Source: Herbidospora sakaeratensis (GTDB taxonomy: Bacteria; Actinomycetota; Actinomycetes; Streptosporangiales; Streptosporangiaceae). From it: a stretch of DNA of 64,000 nucleotides. Positions 17,006 through 25,550 of this stretch are shown in pieces. How positions within the stretch are numbered: the stretch's first letter is position 1; the number at the start of each line of letters is the position of its first letter. The notes beneath the pieces are model-generated. The model did no database searches and was not told the DNA's origin. It saw only the letters and a list, made by a program, of their open reading frames with translations. Made by a program: the position numbers and the translations under genes. The stretch covers positions 186,001-250,000 of the forward strand of contig NZ_BBXC01000011.1 in NCBI RefSeq assembly GCF_001570525.1, written 5' to 3'.

Positions 17006-18097
17006 CTAGACGCTCCTGGGCGGCAGCAGATCGGCCGGTTCGAAGACCTGGAATCCCCAATGGTCGACCACGGGACCGTCAAGGGCGGTCCCGAGGGCCA
17101 GGGCGACGTTGCCGGGTTCGAGCATCCGCGCGTCACCGTCGAGCTCGTCGGTGGCGCTGACGGCGATCCTGACGACCTCGGTGGCGTAGGGCATGAGCCC
17201 GGCGACGGCGGCGGGGAACCGGTGCACGGGCGTCACCGAGACGCGGAAACCCGCGGCCTCGTAGACGCCGTCGGAGGACCAGCGCGATGTGCGCGCCGCG
17301 GCGGGGGCGGCCTGGTCCTGGTCTACTTCGCCGGCGTCGTCATCGGCATCGGCATCGGCATCGGCGGAGTCACCGGCATCGTCCACGGAAGCGGCCTTGG
17401 AGGCGTCATCGGTCTCGTCTCCGGCGTCGGCCTTGACGGCGCTGGATTCATCTCCGGCTTCCGTGACGGCGCCCTCCGGCTCGGTCGCGGCGGCTTCCGG
17501 GGAAGCGCCCTCGATGGCGCTGTCCGCGCCGTCGGCGGCGTCTGCGGCGTTCGAGGGGGCCTCGGAGAGAGTGTCGCCTTCGGGGGCTTCTGCGGCGTTC
17601 GCGGAGGTGTCGTCAAGAGTGTCGCCTTCGGGGACCTCTGCGGCGTCCTCCTCGGTGCCGAGGATCTTCTCCAGGGCCGGGGTCAGGTCCGACTCCTCGA
17701 CGGCCGGGAGGTAGACCACGTACTCCAGCTCGACGTCCTCGGCCGGGTCGTCGGCCGAGCCCTCGCACAGGCAGTAGCCGCCCAGGCGGTAGGCCAGGCC
17801 CGCCGCCAGCAGCTTGTCGTAATAGTCGACCGGCAGCGGGCGCTCGGCCACCACGCGGTGGGCCCAGAGCTTCTCCTCGCCGTCGAGGCCGAGCTTCTTC
17901 TGCAGGTCGGGAGTGAGCTCGACGCCGTCGTGGATGCGGGTCGCGGCGGCCAGCACGTCGGCGCCGTCGAGTTCCGCCTGCGGGTCGGCCAGCCGGACGA
18001 TCTCCAGGATCGCCTCGGGCTTGGTCTTGGCCGGCACCACGACCGTGGGGCCGGTGCGGAGACGGCCGGGCAGCAGCAGATTGGAGAGAAGACCCAT
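17006..18097 (-). CDS. Conserved-looking protein of unknown function with a long acidic linker
   Basis: This 363-residue protein has no signal peptide. Two ordered ends are joined by about 130 residues of Ala/Glu/Asp/Ser-rich low complexity sequence: the N-terminal 135 residues ('GPTVVVPAKTKPEAILEIVR', 'YCLCEGSADDPAEDVELEYV') and a C-terminal domain of about 90 residues ('SDGVYEAAGFRVSVTPVHRF', 'VALALGTALDGPVVDHWGFQ'). The linker contains an ADADAD run encoded by a four-fold 6-bp DNA repeat around 17341-17367. I do not recognise the family. It is monocistronic between the thiolase gene and the sortase cluster, with GAGGGG ahead of the ATG. A cytosolic scaffold or stress protein would fit, but this is a guess. 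Confidence 0.75.
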   Translation of the reverse strand: MGLLSNLLLPGRLRTGPTVVVPAKTKPEAILEIVRLADPQAELDGADVLAAATRIHDGVELTPDLQKKLGLDGEEKLWAHRVVAERPLPVDYYDKLLAAGLAYRLGGYCLCEGSADDPAEDVELEYVVYLPAVEESDLTPALEKILGTEEDAAEVPEGDTLDDTSANAAEAPEGDTLSEAPSNAADAADGADSAIEGASPEAAATEPEGAVTEAGDESSAVKADAGDETDDASKAASVDDAGDSADADADADDDAGEVDQDQAAPAAARTSRWSSDGVYEAAGFRVSVTPVHRFPAAVAGLMPYATEVVRIAVSATDELDGDARMLEPGNVALALGTALDGPVVDHWGFQVFEPADLLPPRSV

Positions 18098-18119
18098 GTG
18101 CCCCTCACTTACGTAGAAG

Positions 18120-18929
18120 TCAGGACGAGGCTAGGCCGGTCCCTGTCATCGTCGCGTAAACGATGACATTGTCCACGTAGTGACGGGTGGTGCGGTTGAA
18201 TGTTCCGGCACATGTGATCAATCTGAGCTCGGCCATGTCGCTGTCGCCGTAGACCCGCTCGGTCGGGAACGTCGTCTTGTCGGCCTGCTCGATGCCGCCG
18301 ACGGTGTAGATCGCGACGGTCCCGTCCTGCCGGACCACTTCGATGGTGTCGCCGTACTTCAGCTCGTCCAACCGGTTGAACACCGCCGGCGCGGTCGCGG
18401 TGTCCCGGTGACCCACCAGCGTGGCCGGACCGGCCGAGCCCGGGGTCGGCCCGTTCCGGTACCAGCCGACGAGGTTGGTGTTGGCCAGCGGCGGCGGCTC
18501 GATCGCGCCGGTCTTGTCGAGGCCTACCGAGCGCACCGGCGCGTCGATGTTCAGCCGCTTGACGATCAGGCGCTTCGGCGACGACGGCTGGCTCATGGGG
18601 GCGACCGGCGTCAGCGGGGGCAGCGGGGCCGGTGCCTCGGGCACGGCCTGCGGCAGCTCGGGACCCCCGCCGCGGCCCACCTCGGGCAGCATGCCGCCGG
18701 CGACCTTGAGATTGACCCGATCGGGCTCGTTGTACTCCTCCGGGTTGCCCAGGATGAACACCAGACCGAGCCCGACCGTCAGGAGACCGGCCACCGCGGC
18801 GATGATCAGCACCAACCGGACGAGCTGAGTGCCGTTCTTCCCCTCAGGCTCCGGCTGCGGCGCCGGCACCTGCTGGTAGTAGACGTAGCCCTGCGGCTGA
18901 TTCGGATCCTGCGGGTAATAGCCGGTCAC
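18120..18929 (-). CDS. Class F sortase
   Basis: This 269-residue type II membrane protein has a short Pro/Gln/Tyr-rich cytosolic tail, one transmembrane helix (about 38-60, LVRLVLIIAAVAGLLTVGLG) and an extracytoplasmic linker ahead of the sortase beta-barrel (about 115-265). Catalytic residues are visible: His in 'LVGHRDTA', Cys in 'LRLITCAGTFN' and the downstream Arg of 'NRTTRHYVDN'. Class F sortases of actinomycetes join surface proteins to the wall, and the gene directly upstream (TGA and GTG seven bases apart) encodes a candidate substrate. The GTG start has GAGG five bases upstream. Confidence 0.92.
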   Translation of the reverse strand: MTGYYPQDPNQPQGYVYYQQVPAPQPEPEGKNGTQLVRLVLIIAAVAGLLTVGLGLVFILGNPEEYNEPDRVNLKVAGGMLPEVGRGGGPELPQAVPEAPAPLPPLTPVAPMSQPSSPKRLIVKRLNIDAPVRSVGLDKTGAIEPPPLANTNLVGWYRNGPTPGSAGPATLVGHRDTATAPAVFNRLDELKYGDTIEVVRQDGTVAIYTVGGIEQADKTTFPTERVYGDSDMAELRLITCAGTFNRTTRHYVDNVIVYATMTGTGLASS

Positions 18930-18936
18930 CGGCGCC

Positions 18937-19845
18937 TCATCCCTGCTGCGGCCGTCGCCGGGAACGCAGCATCAGTCCGCCGATGCCGGCCGCCAGCACG
19001 ATCGCCGAGCCGGTCAGCACGAACACCCGGCCGTCGGGGCCGAGCATGCCGCCGCCGCCGGTGGCCACGCCGCCGTCGGGCGTCTCGACCTGGTCGTCGG
19101 GCGCGGGAGCCGTGGCCGTCTCGGTCACCGTCCGGGTGGCCCGGGGCGTCGGAGTGTTCGACGTGGACGGCGTGGGGGTCGGCGTGGGAGTGGGAGTCGG
19201 CGTCGGGGTCTGGCTGGTGCCGGCCGTCGTGACGCTCAGGGTCGCGCTGGCCGGGGTCGGGGTGACGGCCCCACCCGCCGCGGGGAGGCTGCAGACGTAC
19301 TTGCCGAGTTCGGTGTTGCCGGTGCCCACCAGGCGGATGGTGAAGTTCTTCGCCGTGAGGGTGAGCTGGGTCGTACCGGTCGAGGGGGTGATGGTGGCCG
19401 TGGTGGTCGGCAGCGGCGGGAGCGTCGCACCCGAGGAGATCTCCGCCGTCGGGATCAGCGTGGCCGTCGGGGTCACCGTCGCGGCGACCGCGGCCGCGCC
19501 GCCGTTGCCCTTGACCTCGATCTCGGTGATCACCTGGATCTGCACCGTCGTCGGGATCGCGACCGGGGCGGCCGGTCGGTCGTCGCCGCTCAACGCCACG
19601 GTCGCCGGGAATCCGGTTCCGATGGTCGCGGCCGTCGCGGCGGTCAGGTTGACGATCACGTCATAGTCGACGCCGGTTCCGATCGCGGCGCCGCCGAGCG
19701 AGGCGGCGCAGCTGTAGGTCACCGTCTTCGTGTCGGCGGTGGCGCTGCTGAGCATGGGACCGAGACCAAGAAGAAGACCAGCACTGACCACACCGGCGGC
19801 GGCGGCCTTGGTAGCGATGCGTCGCCGTGCCTTGCACTTCAGCAC
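18937..19845 (-). CDS. Wall-anchored surface protein with TPDGGVATGGGG sorting signal
   Basis: The protein has 302 residues from a GTG preceded by GGAGAG. After a signal peptide (cut near SATA|DTKT) there is a beta domain with Cys in 'TVTYSCAAS' and 'KYVCSLP', then a Thr-Pro repeat stalk (PTPTPTPTPTPTP) and a C-terminal sorting region: 'VETPDGGVATGGGG', a hydrophobic helix (VFVLTGSAIVLAAGIGGLML) and the tail RSRRRPQQG. The same arrangement is found in the next protein upstream, so both are very probably substrates of the two sortases in this cluster. Its function outside the cell is unknown; homology among the three cluster proteins suggests a shared adhesive or structural role. Confidence 0.82.
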   Translation of the reverse strand: MLKCKARRRIATKAAAAGVVSAGLLLGLGPMLSSATADTKTVTYSCAASLGGAAIGTGVDYDVIVNLTAATAATIGTGFPATVALSGDDRPAAPVAIPTTVQIQVITEIEVKGNGGAAAVAATVTPTATLIPTAEISSGATLPPLPTTTATITPSTGTTQLTLTAKNFTIRLVGTGNTELGKYVCSLPAAGGAVTPTPASATLSVTTAGTSQTPTPTPTPTPTPTPSTSNTPTPRATRTVTETATAPAPDDQVETPDGGVATGGGGMLGPDGRVFVLTGSAIVLAAGIGGLMLRSRRRPQQG

Positions 19846-19963
19846 TGACTCTCTCCGTTTCAGATTCGATGACCGTTTCATGGCGGATGGGGAGATCCTA
19901 GGGACAAAGCCTGGGAGAAGGCAGGGATAACCCCCACTCTGACGACAATCAGTCAAGATTTCG

Positions 19964-21094
19964 TCAAGAAACCACACGTCTCCTGAGCATCAGCCCTCCC
20001 ACCATCGCGGCCAGCGTGACGGTGCCTCCGGCCAGCACGAGCACCCGCCCGTCGGGCCCGAGAGAGCCTCCCCCACCGGTCGCGACGCCTCCGTCGGGGG
20101 TCTCGACCTGAGCCGTGACGGTCGCCGTCGCGGTCCGGGTGGAGCGGTCGACGGGCGTGGGCGCGGTCACCGTGGCGGTGGCGGTCACCGTGCCCCTGGG
20201 GGTCGGCGTGCCGCTGCCGGTCGGCGTGGGGGTCGGGGTCGAGCTGGGGGTCGTGGACGACGTCGGAGTCGGCGACGCCACCACGGTGATCTTCAACGCG
20301 ACCGGGGTGGCGGTGTCGGGCAGGGAGCAGTTGTAGAGCACGCTCTCGGTCGAGGCCCCCGAGGGCTTGACCCGCACCGTGAACTCACGGGCGGACACCT
20401 CGAACACCCCGGTCGCCTCGGGGGTGACGACGCCGACGAGCGGCGGGATCGGCCACACGGTGGCGCCCTGCGTGACCGGGGTGGCCACCGTCACCGTGGC
20501 GTTGGCGGTCGCACCGGCGTACACCGGGTCGTCGCCGGACTCGTCGGGGTCCTGGCTGGGAGTGGTGCTGGGGGTCCGGCTCGCGGTCTGGCTGGGGGTC
20601 GTGCTGGGCGTCCGGCTCGGCGTCTGGCTCGGCGTCGAACTGGGGGTGGTGCTGGGCGTCTGGCTGGGGGTCTGGCTGCCCGAGCCGCTGGGCGTCGTGC
20701 TCGGGGTCTGGCTGGGAGTGGGGGTCGGGGTGGGGGTCGAGCCGTCGATGGCCGGGCCGGTGGCCCGCAGCACGCCGAAGGCGGCGACCTGGTCGCCCAC
20801 GGCCAGCGGGGTCGGCAGGCTCAGGACGGGCCCGCCGCTGGCCGTCGGCGTCGCGGGGAGCAGGCTCCACAGCACCGACACGGGCGCGCTCGGGGTCGGC
20901 TGGTCGGGCCCGCCTAAAATCACCCGCACCTGGTAGGGCGTCGACGACGTCTCGGCGCCCTTGACGCAGGAGTAGGTCGTCGTGCCGTCGCTGTTCCCGG
21001 CCAGCGCGGGGAGGCCGAGTAACAGCAGGGCGGCGGCGGCCCCGGCGCCCGCTCCGCGCACGGCGAAACGGGCGCGAGTCTTCAGCATCCTCAT
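19964..21094 (-). CDS. Wall-anchored surface protein, paralogue with Ser/Thr/Pro-rich stalk
   Basis: The protein has 376 residues from an ATG with GGGGG upstream. Signal peptide residues 1 to about 33 (LLLLGLPALAG), then a domain with 'TTTYSCVKGAE' and a second Cys in 'VLYNCSLPD', like its two paralogues. It is interrupted by a TP/TPS-rich segment of about 60 residues (SQTPSTTPS-type units) and followed by a second TP stalk. The C-terminus repeats the sorting signal 'VETPDGGVATGGGG', then LGPDGRVLVLAGGTVTLAA and RRRVVS. The repeated stalk would be a target for O-glycosylation. It lies 24 bases downstream of the second sortase gene and is probably its substrate. Confidence 0.82.
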   Translation of the reverse strand: MRMLKTRARFAVRGAGAGAAAALLLLGLPALAGNSDGTTTYSCVKGAETSSTPYQVRVILGGPDQPTPSAPVSVLWSLLPATPTASGGPVLSLPTPLAVGDQVAAFGVLRATGPAIDGSTPTPTPTPSQTPSTTPSGSGSQTPSQTPSTTPSSTPSQTPSRTPSTTPSQTASRTPSTTPSQDPDESGDDPVYAGATANATVTVATPVTQGATVWPIPPLVGVVTPEATGVFEVSAREFTVRVKPSGASTESVLYNCSLPDTATPVALKITVVASPTPTSSTTPSSTPTPTPTGSGTPTPRGTVTATATVTAPTPVDRSTRTATATVTAQVETPDGGVATGGGGSLGPDGRVLVLAGGTVTLAAMVGGLMLRRRVVS

Positions 21095-21117
21095 CGCTTG
21101 CCCCCGGATAACGCCGT

Positions 21118-22617
21118 CTACCCGCGGACCTCGGTCAGGGTCGCGTAGACGACGATGTTGTCGGTGTAGTGATGGGTCTTCGCATTGTAGGCACCACCAC
21201 ACGTGATCAACCGAAGGCTCGAAGTGATGGTGTTCCCGTAGACACGCTTGGTCGGGAAGGCCTTCTTGCTGACCTGCTCGACGCCGTCGACGGTGAAGAC
21301 CGCCAGTTTACCGTCAGCGCGCAGGATGCTGATCTTGTTGCCGCGCTTGATGTCCCGCAGCCGGCTGAACACGGCCGCGCCCGAGCGGGTGTTGACGTGC
21401 CCGAGGATGACGGCCGGACCCTGGTCGCCGGGGGCGGGCCCGAACTTGTACCAGGCGGTCTCCTTGGGCTTGGCCATCGACGGGGTCGCGATCTCGCCCT
21501 TCTTGGTCACGCCCACCGTGCCGATCTTGGCCCGGTTCACGCCGACGGCCGGAATGCTGATCTTCAGCGGCTTCGACGACTTGGGCGCGGTCACCTTCGG
21601 CCCGGGACTCGCCTTCTCGGCCGGCTTCGGCACCTCGACGTTGAGCCCCACCCCGTTCGCCTGCGCCACGACCTGCGGCGACAGGGTCAGCGGGGCGACC
21701 GGCTGGGTGGCCGGCTGCGGCGGCGGCGCGGTCGGGTCGGCCGCGGTCAGCGGCACCCCGGGGCCGCCGGGGCCCACGGTCGGCGGGATGACGTAGGAGT
21801 TGCCGGCAGCCTGGATGTTGACCTCGTCGGCCGGTTCCTCGATCGGCGCCGTCGGCGAGAGCACCATCAGCAGCCCGGCCATGATCGCCGCGATGCCGCT
21901 GAAGGAGCCGCCGACCAGCAGCGCCGTGAGGGTGCGCTTGGACATGCCACCGGGCGGCGGCGCCTGCGCCGGGACCTGGATGACGGGCACGACCTGCCCG
22001 GCCGGCGTACCGGCAACCGGAACCGCCCCCACCGGAACACCCGCACCCGGAACCTGAGCACCGGGAACCTGAGCACCGGGAACCTGAGCACCGGGAACCT
22101 GAGCACCGGGAACGCCCGCCGCACCGGCCTGCGCCCCGGGCACCGCGCCCTGGACACCCGCAGCGGGAACACCCGCGCCGGGAACGGCGGCCCCCGGAAC
22201 CTGAGCACCGGGCACCTGAGCACCGGGCACGCCCGGAACACCCGCGACGGGAGCACCCGGGACCTGGTTCACCGGCACCATCACGACGGGCACCATGCCC
22301 GGCGGCACGGACCCGCTCGGGACCATGACCACACCACCCGGCGCGACCGCGCCGGGCGCGTCACCTGCGGAAGCCGCCGGAATCGCCGTGGTGTCCGCGG
22401 TGTCCGCGGTGTCCGTCGCGTCGGCGGCCTCGTCGGCCGTGGGGTTGATGGGCATGGCCGGCTTGTCGCCGCTGTCGCCCTTCACCAGCTTGTGCCCGGT
22501 CGCCTTGAGCAGCCGGTCGTAGGGGTGCTGCACGATCGCCCCGGGAGAGGCCGGCTTCGGCTGCTCCTCCTCCGGCTCGGGGTCGGGCGTCGGATAGGGG
22601 TTGCGCTTGTCCGTCAT
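21118..22617 (-). CDS. Class F sortase with a VPGAQ-repeat cytosolic tail
   Basis: The protein has 499 residues; the ATG overlaps the upstream stop (TGATG) and has GGGGAG five bases before it. The cytosolic N-terminal region (about 225 residues) is unusually long and contains pentapeptide repeats of the type VPGAQ/VPGAG, ending in PPPGGMSKR. A transmembrane helix follows (TLTALLVGGSFSGIAAIMAG), then a Pro-rich linker and the sortase domain (about 355-499) with 'VILGHVNTR' (His), 'LRLITCGGAYN' (Cys) and an 'AKTHHYTDN' segment where the first sortase has the catalytic Arg motif NRTTRHY. The Arg is not in the same place here; 'LTEVRG' at the C-terminus is the nearest candidate, so activity should be checked. 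Typical class F sortases are about half this length. Confidence 0.88.
   Translation of the reverse strand: MTDKRNPYPTPDPEPEEEQPKPASPGAIVQHPYDRLLKATGHKLVKGDSGDKPAMPINPTADEAADATDTADTADTTAIPAASAGDAPGAVAPGGVVMVPSGSVPPGMVPVVMVPVNQVPGAPVAGVPGVPGAQVPGAQVPGAAVPGAGVPAAGVQGAVPGAQAGAAGVPGAQVPGAQVPGAQVPGAQVPGAGVPVGAVPVAGTPAGQVVPVIQVPAQAPPPGGMSKRTLTALLVGGSFSGIAAIMAGLLMVLSPTAPIEEPADEVNIQAAGNSYVIPPTVGPGGPGVPLTAADPTAPPPQPATQPVAPLTLSPQVVAQANGVGLNVEVPKPAEKASPGPKVTAPKSSKPLKISIPAVGVNRAKIGTVGVTKKGEIATPSMAKPKETAWYKFGPAPGDQGPAVILGHVNTRSGAAVFSRLRDIKRGNKISILRADGKLAVFTVDGVEQVSKKAFPTKRVYGNTITSSLRLITCGGAYNAKTHHYTDNIVVYATLTEVRG
22049..22113. repeat. 15-bp tandem repeat encoding VPGAQ
   Basis: Four consecutive near-identical copies of a 15-bp unit (GGAACCTGAGCACCG) lie here, with two more related copies at about 22196-22230. 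They encode the VPGAQ pentapeptides of the sortase tail. Such arrays expand and contract by slippage, so copy number probably varies between strains. Confidence 0.85.
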
Positions 22618-24059
22618 CACCGCTCCCCGGCGTGGGCCGCGCGCCTGCGCAGCAGCTTGAATCCGCTCAGCATGCCGCCCATCAGCAGCAACGCTCCGGC
22701 CACCAGCACCGCGGCGCCGGGGTTCGACCGTTCGGGCGCCTCACCGGTCTGCGCGCCGCCCAGCGGCGTGATCGCCACCTGCGCCACGGTCGGGGTCGAG
22801 GTCAGGGTCACGGTCGTGGTCGCCGTGGGGGTCGGGGTGCCCTGCACGATCACCGACACCAGCGGCGTGAAGTTCTCCTGCGGCGCCGGCGGCCGGCTCT
22901 GGTTGCCGGTGGGCGTCGGCGAGCCGGTCGGCGGGGTCGAGGGGGTCGTCGACGGGGTGGTCGACGGCGTGACCGACGGGTTCCCGGAGGGGGTCTGCGA
23001 CGGGTCGCCGGAGGGGTCGGGCGACGGGGACTGCGTCGTGCTGCCGCCCTCGGTGACCGTCAGCGGGATGAGCGGGAACTTCGGCTCGGGGCTGCAGACC
23101 GTGCGGTAGGGCGAGGCGTTCAGGTTGTCGGCCGTGTTGGCGTACACCTTCCAGGCGTCCACGCGGGCGAACTTGTCCTGGGTCTGGTTCTTGATCTTCA
23201 CGGTGTACTTGCCGTAGGGCAGGTCGGTGGCCGCGGTGAACTTCTCCAGCACGCGGCGCTCGCCGGCCACCTGCCAGTAGGCGTTGTAGCGCTCGGAGGC
23301 CTCGTCGGGCGGGTTGCCCTGGTCGGTGACGAGCGTGAACTCGCTCATGTCGTTCTTCTTGTCGCCGAAGAGGTCGACGCCGGTGCCGACGAAGGTGAAG
23401 GTCGCCTCGTCGCCCTCGTCCTTGGCCTCGCGGAGGTCCTGCTCGTAGTGGGTCTTGCCGAAGTAGGCGTTCGGGTCGGGGATCTTGTTCCAGCCCGGGC
23501 CGTACCAGTACGAGAAGTCGCCGACCGGGGTGAAGTCGTTGTTCCACGTCGACTCGACGTCGGCGAGGTCGAGGATGATCGGCCCGACCTCGATCGACCC
23601 GGAGCCCGCCCGCTCGGCGGTCGCCAGACCCGGCGAGACCAGCCCCAGCGACAACGGCTTGCCCGTGCGCAGGTCGTCGGCCGGGACCAGGCGGGTGCCG
23701 GTCGAGTCGATCGCACCCTGGCCGGTCCACACGCCGTGGGCCGTCACCCGGGCGGTGACCGCCAGGTGACCACCCTTGTCGTGGTTGGGGTTCAACGGGT
23801 CGGGGACCTTCACGCTGCGCTGCGCGTCACCGAGCTGCCAGTTGATGACCAGCTGCTGACCGACCGTCAGTTCCTTGGACGACAGAGAGATCGACGCCGC
23901 GATCGTCTGCCCGTCGGCCAGCGGGCCGACGCACTTGAAGTAGTAGGGACCTTCTGCCGAACCCTGGCTGGTGCCGGGGAAGACGATCAGTGCGCCAGCA
24001 GTGGCAATACCCACCGCTCCCAGGGCGGCCCACCGCCGACGCATCCGTTCCCACCGCAT
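22617..24059 (-). CDS. Large wall-anchored surface protein, third sortase substrate candidate
   Basis: The protein has 480 residues from an ATG with GGAG eight bases upstream. After a signal peptide (AALGAVGIATAGALIVFPG ... GSAEG) come a domain with 'YYFKCVGPLADG', a beta-rich region of about 200 residues (aromatic 'YWYGPGWNKIPD', 'YGKYTVKIKNQTQDKF') and 'YRTVCSPEP'; the two Cys positions match the paralogues. A Ser/Thr/Pro stalk follows and then 'TPLGGAQTGEAP', a hydrophobic helix and KLLRRRAAHAGER. The signal resembles the other two (GG-x-x-TG). It is the first gene of the sortase operon and is coupled to the sortase gene by TGATG. Confidence 0.82.
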   Translation of the reverse strand: MRWERMRRRWAALGAVGIATAGALIVFPGTSQGSAEGPYYFKCVGPLADGQTIAASISLSSKELTVGQQLVINWQLGDAQRSVKVPDPLNPNHDKGGHLAVTARVTAHGVWTGQGAIDSTGTRLVPADDLRTGKPLSLGLVSPGLATAERAGSGSIEVGPIILDLADVESTWNNDFTPVGDFSYWYGPGWNKIPDPNAYFGKTHYEQDLREAKDEGDEATFTFVGTGVDLFGDKKNDMSEFTLVTDQGNPPDEASERYNAYWQVAGERRVLEKFTAATDLPYGKYTVKIKNQTQDKFARVDAWKVYANTADNLNASPYRTVCSPEPKFPLIPLTVTEGGSTTQSPSPDPSGDPSQTPSGNPSVTPSTTPSTTPSTPPTGSPTPTGNQSRPPAPQENFTPLVSVIVQGTPTPTATTTVTLTSTPTVAQVAITPLGGAQTGEAPERSNPGAAVLVAGALLLMGGMLSGFKLLRRRAAHAGER

Positions 24060-24180
24060 TGCCCACACTCCGATATCGCGGCATACCAAACCGAAGGTAG
24101 ATCTTATGGGGTTAAGGAAGAGGATTGGTGGGAACGTGGCGCACTTGTGATGCGCTCCCCAGCATGTTCCGAGGGGTAAC

Positions 24181-24193
24181 AGAATCGTATTCT
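24181..24193 (+). promoter_or_regulatory. Candidate -10 box and palindrome of a leaderless acyl-CoA dehydrogenase transcript
   Basis: AGAATCGTATTCT is a perfect inverted repeat (5-bp arms, 3-bp centre) that contains TATTCT, a good -10 box, seven bases before the ATG at 24201. No ribosome site precedes that ATG. A leaderless mRNA controlled by a repressor at the palindrome is the simplest reading. No clear -35 box is seen. Confidence 0.4.
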
Positions 24194-24200
24194 GCTTGTC

Positions 24201-25346
24201 ATGGAGCGAACCCTCTTCGAGGAGGAGCACGAGCTCTTCCGTGAGACCGTGCGCGATTTCATGAGTCGCGAAGTCATCCCGAACCACGCGCAGTGGGAGA
24301 AGGACGGCATCGTCCCCCGCGAGATCTGGAAGAAGGCCGGCGACCTGGGCATGTTCGCCATGTCGGTCCCCGAGGAACACGGCGGCATCGGGATCACCGA
24401 CTTCCGGTTCAACGTCGTCGTCATCGAGGAGATCATCCGGGCGGGCGCCAGCGGCCTGGGCTTCGGCCTGCACAACGACGTGATGGCCCCCTACTTCGTC
24501 GACCTGACCAATGACGAGCAGAAGGCCCGCTGGTTGCCGGGCTTCGTGAGCGGCGAGCTGATCACCGCCATCGCGATGACCGAGCCGGGGGCCGGCAGCG
24601 ACCTCCAGGGCATCCGGACCACCGCCGAGAAGGACGGCGACGACTACGTCCTGAACGGCCAGAAGACCTTCATCACCAACGGCATCAACTCCGACCTGGT
24701 GGTCGTGGTGGCCAAGACCGACCCGGCGGCGGGGGCGCGCGGCACCACCCTGTTCGTGGTCGAGCGCGGCATGCCCGGTTTCCAGCGGGGCCGCAACCTC
24801 GACAAGGTCGGCCTCAAGGCGCAGGACACCGCCGAGTTGTTCTTCGAGAACGTCCGCGTCCCGGCCGCCAACCGTCTCGGGCCCGACGACGGCCAGGGCT
24901 TCTTCCAGCTGATGGGCAACCTGCCGCAGGAGCGCCTGTCGATCGCGGTGGTCGCGGTCGCCGCCGCCGAGGCCGTGCTGGCCACCACGATCGACTACTG
25001 CCGCGACCGCCAGGCGTTCGGCCGGAACCTGGGCAGCTTCCAGAACACCCGGTTCGTGCTCGCGGAGCTGACCACCGAGGTCGAGATCGCCCGCCTCTAC
25101 GTCGACACCTGCGTGACCGCCCTCAACGCCGGCACCCTGACCCCGGTCGACGCCGCCAAGGCCAAGTGGTGGACCACCGAACTGCAGAACAAGGTCATCG
25201 ACCGCTGCCTGCAGCTGCACGGCGGCTACGGCTACATGACCGAGTACCCGGTGGCCAAGGCGTGGCTCGACGCCCGCGTCCAGACCATCTACGGCGGCAC
25301 CACCGAGATCATGAAGGAGATCATCGGCAGATCATTCGGGTTCTGA
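24201..25346 (+). CDS. Acyl-CoA dehydrogenase
   Basis: This 381-residue FAD enzyme carries out the first step of fatty-acyl-CoA (or related acyl-CoA) beta-oxidation. It shows the family signatures 'AIAMTEPGAGSDLQGIRTTA' (flavin binding), 'FFENVRVPAANRLG', 'QERLSIAVVAVAAAEAVL', 'RQAFGRNLGSFQNTRF' and the C-terminal 'LHGGYGYMTEYPVAKAWLDA', then 'YGGTTEIMKEIIGRS'. The length is normal and there is no signal peptide. It is divergent from the sortase operon with 141 bases between. Chain-length preference cannot be read; close relatives are FadE-type enzymes of actinomycetes. Confidence 0.94.
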   Translation: MERTLFEEEHELFRETVRDFMSREVIPNHAQWEKDGIVPREIWKKAGDLGMFAMSVPEEHGGIGITDFRFNVVVIEEIIRAGASGLGFGLHNDVMAPYFVDLTNDEQKARWLPGFVSGELITAIAMTEPGAGSDLQGIRTTAEKDGDDYVLNGQKTFITNGINSDLVVVVAKTDPAAGARGTTLFVVERGMPGFQRGRNLDKVGLKAQDTAELFFENVRVPAANRLGPDDGQGFFQLMGNLPQERLSIAVVAVAAAEAVLATTIDYCRDRQAFGRNLGSFQNTRFVLAELTTEVEIARLYVDTCVTALNAGTLTPVDAAKAKWWTTELQNKVIDRCLQLHGGYGYMTEYPVAKAWLDARVQTIYGGTTEIMKEIIGRSFGF

Positions 25347-25385
25347 ACCGATCCAAAAGCGGCGGTAAAGCTTCATACTGGCCCC

Positions 25386-25550
25386 ATGGAAATCACCGGG
25401 CTGATCCTGCTGGTCTTCCTGGCGTTCCTGGCGGCCTGGCTGCTGAACAAGGTGCGCCGGTTCTTCCGGCTGGGCGCCGTCGCCTACGGCGGCGTCATGA
25501 TCGTCTTCATCATCGCCATGCTCTTGATCTGGGGCCAGACCATCCGATGA
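25386..25550 (+). CDS. Small two-helix membrane protein
   Basis: This is a 54-residue protein starting at an ATG (MEITGLILLVFLAFLAAWLL). It consists of two hydrophobic helices flanking a basic turn (NKVRRFFRLG), ending IWGQTIR. Its stop overlaps the next start as ATGA, which supports it as a real gene co-translated with its larger membrane neighbour. No family is recognised. It may be a small accessory subunit for the 304-residue protein. Confidence 0.65.
   Translation: MEITGLILLVFLAFLAAWLLNKVRRFFRLGAVAYGGVMIVFIIAMLLIWGQTIR

Noticed and set aside
22049-22230. Direct repeats that look CRISPR-like at first sight
   Set aside because: The units are 15 bp, contiguous without spacers, and in frame within the sortase gene where they encode VPGAQ.
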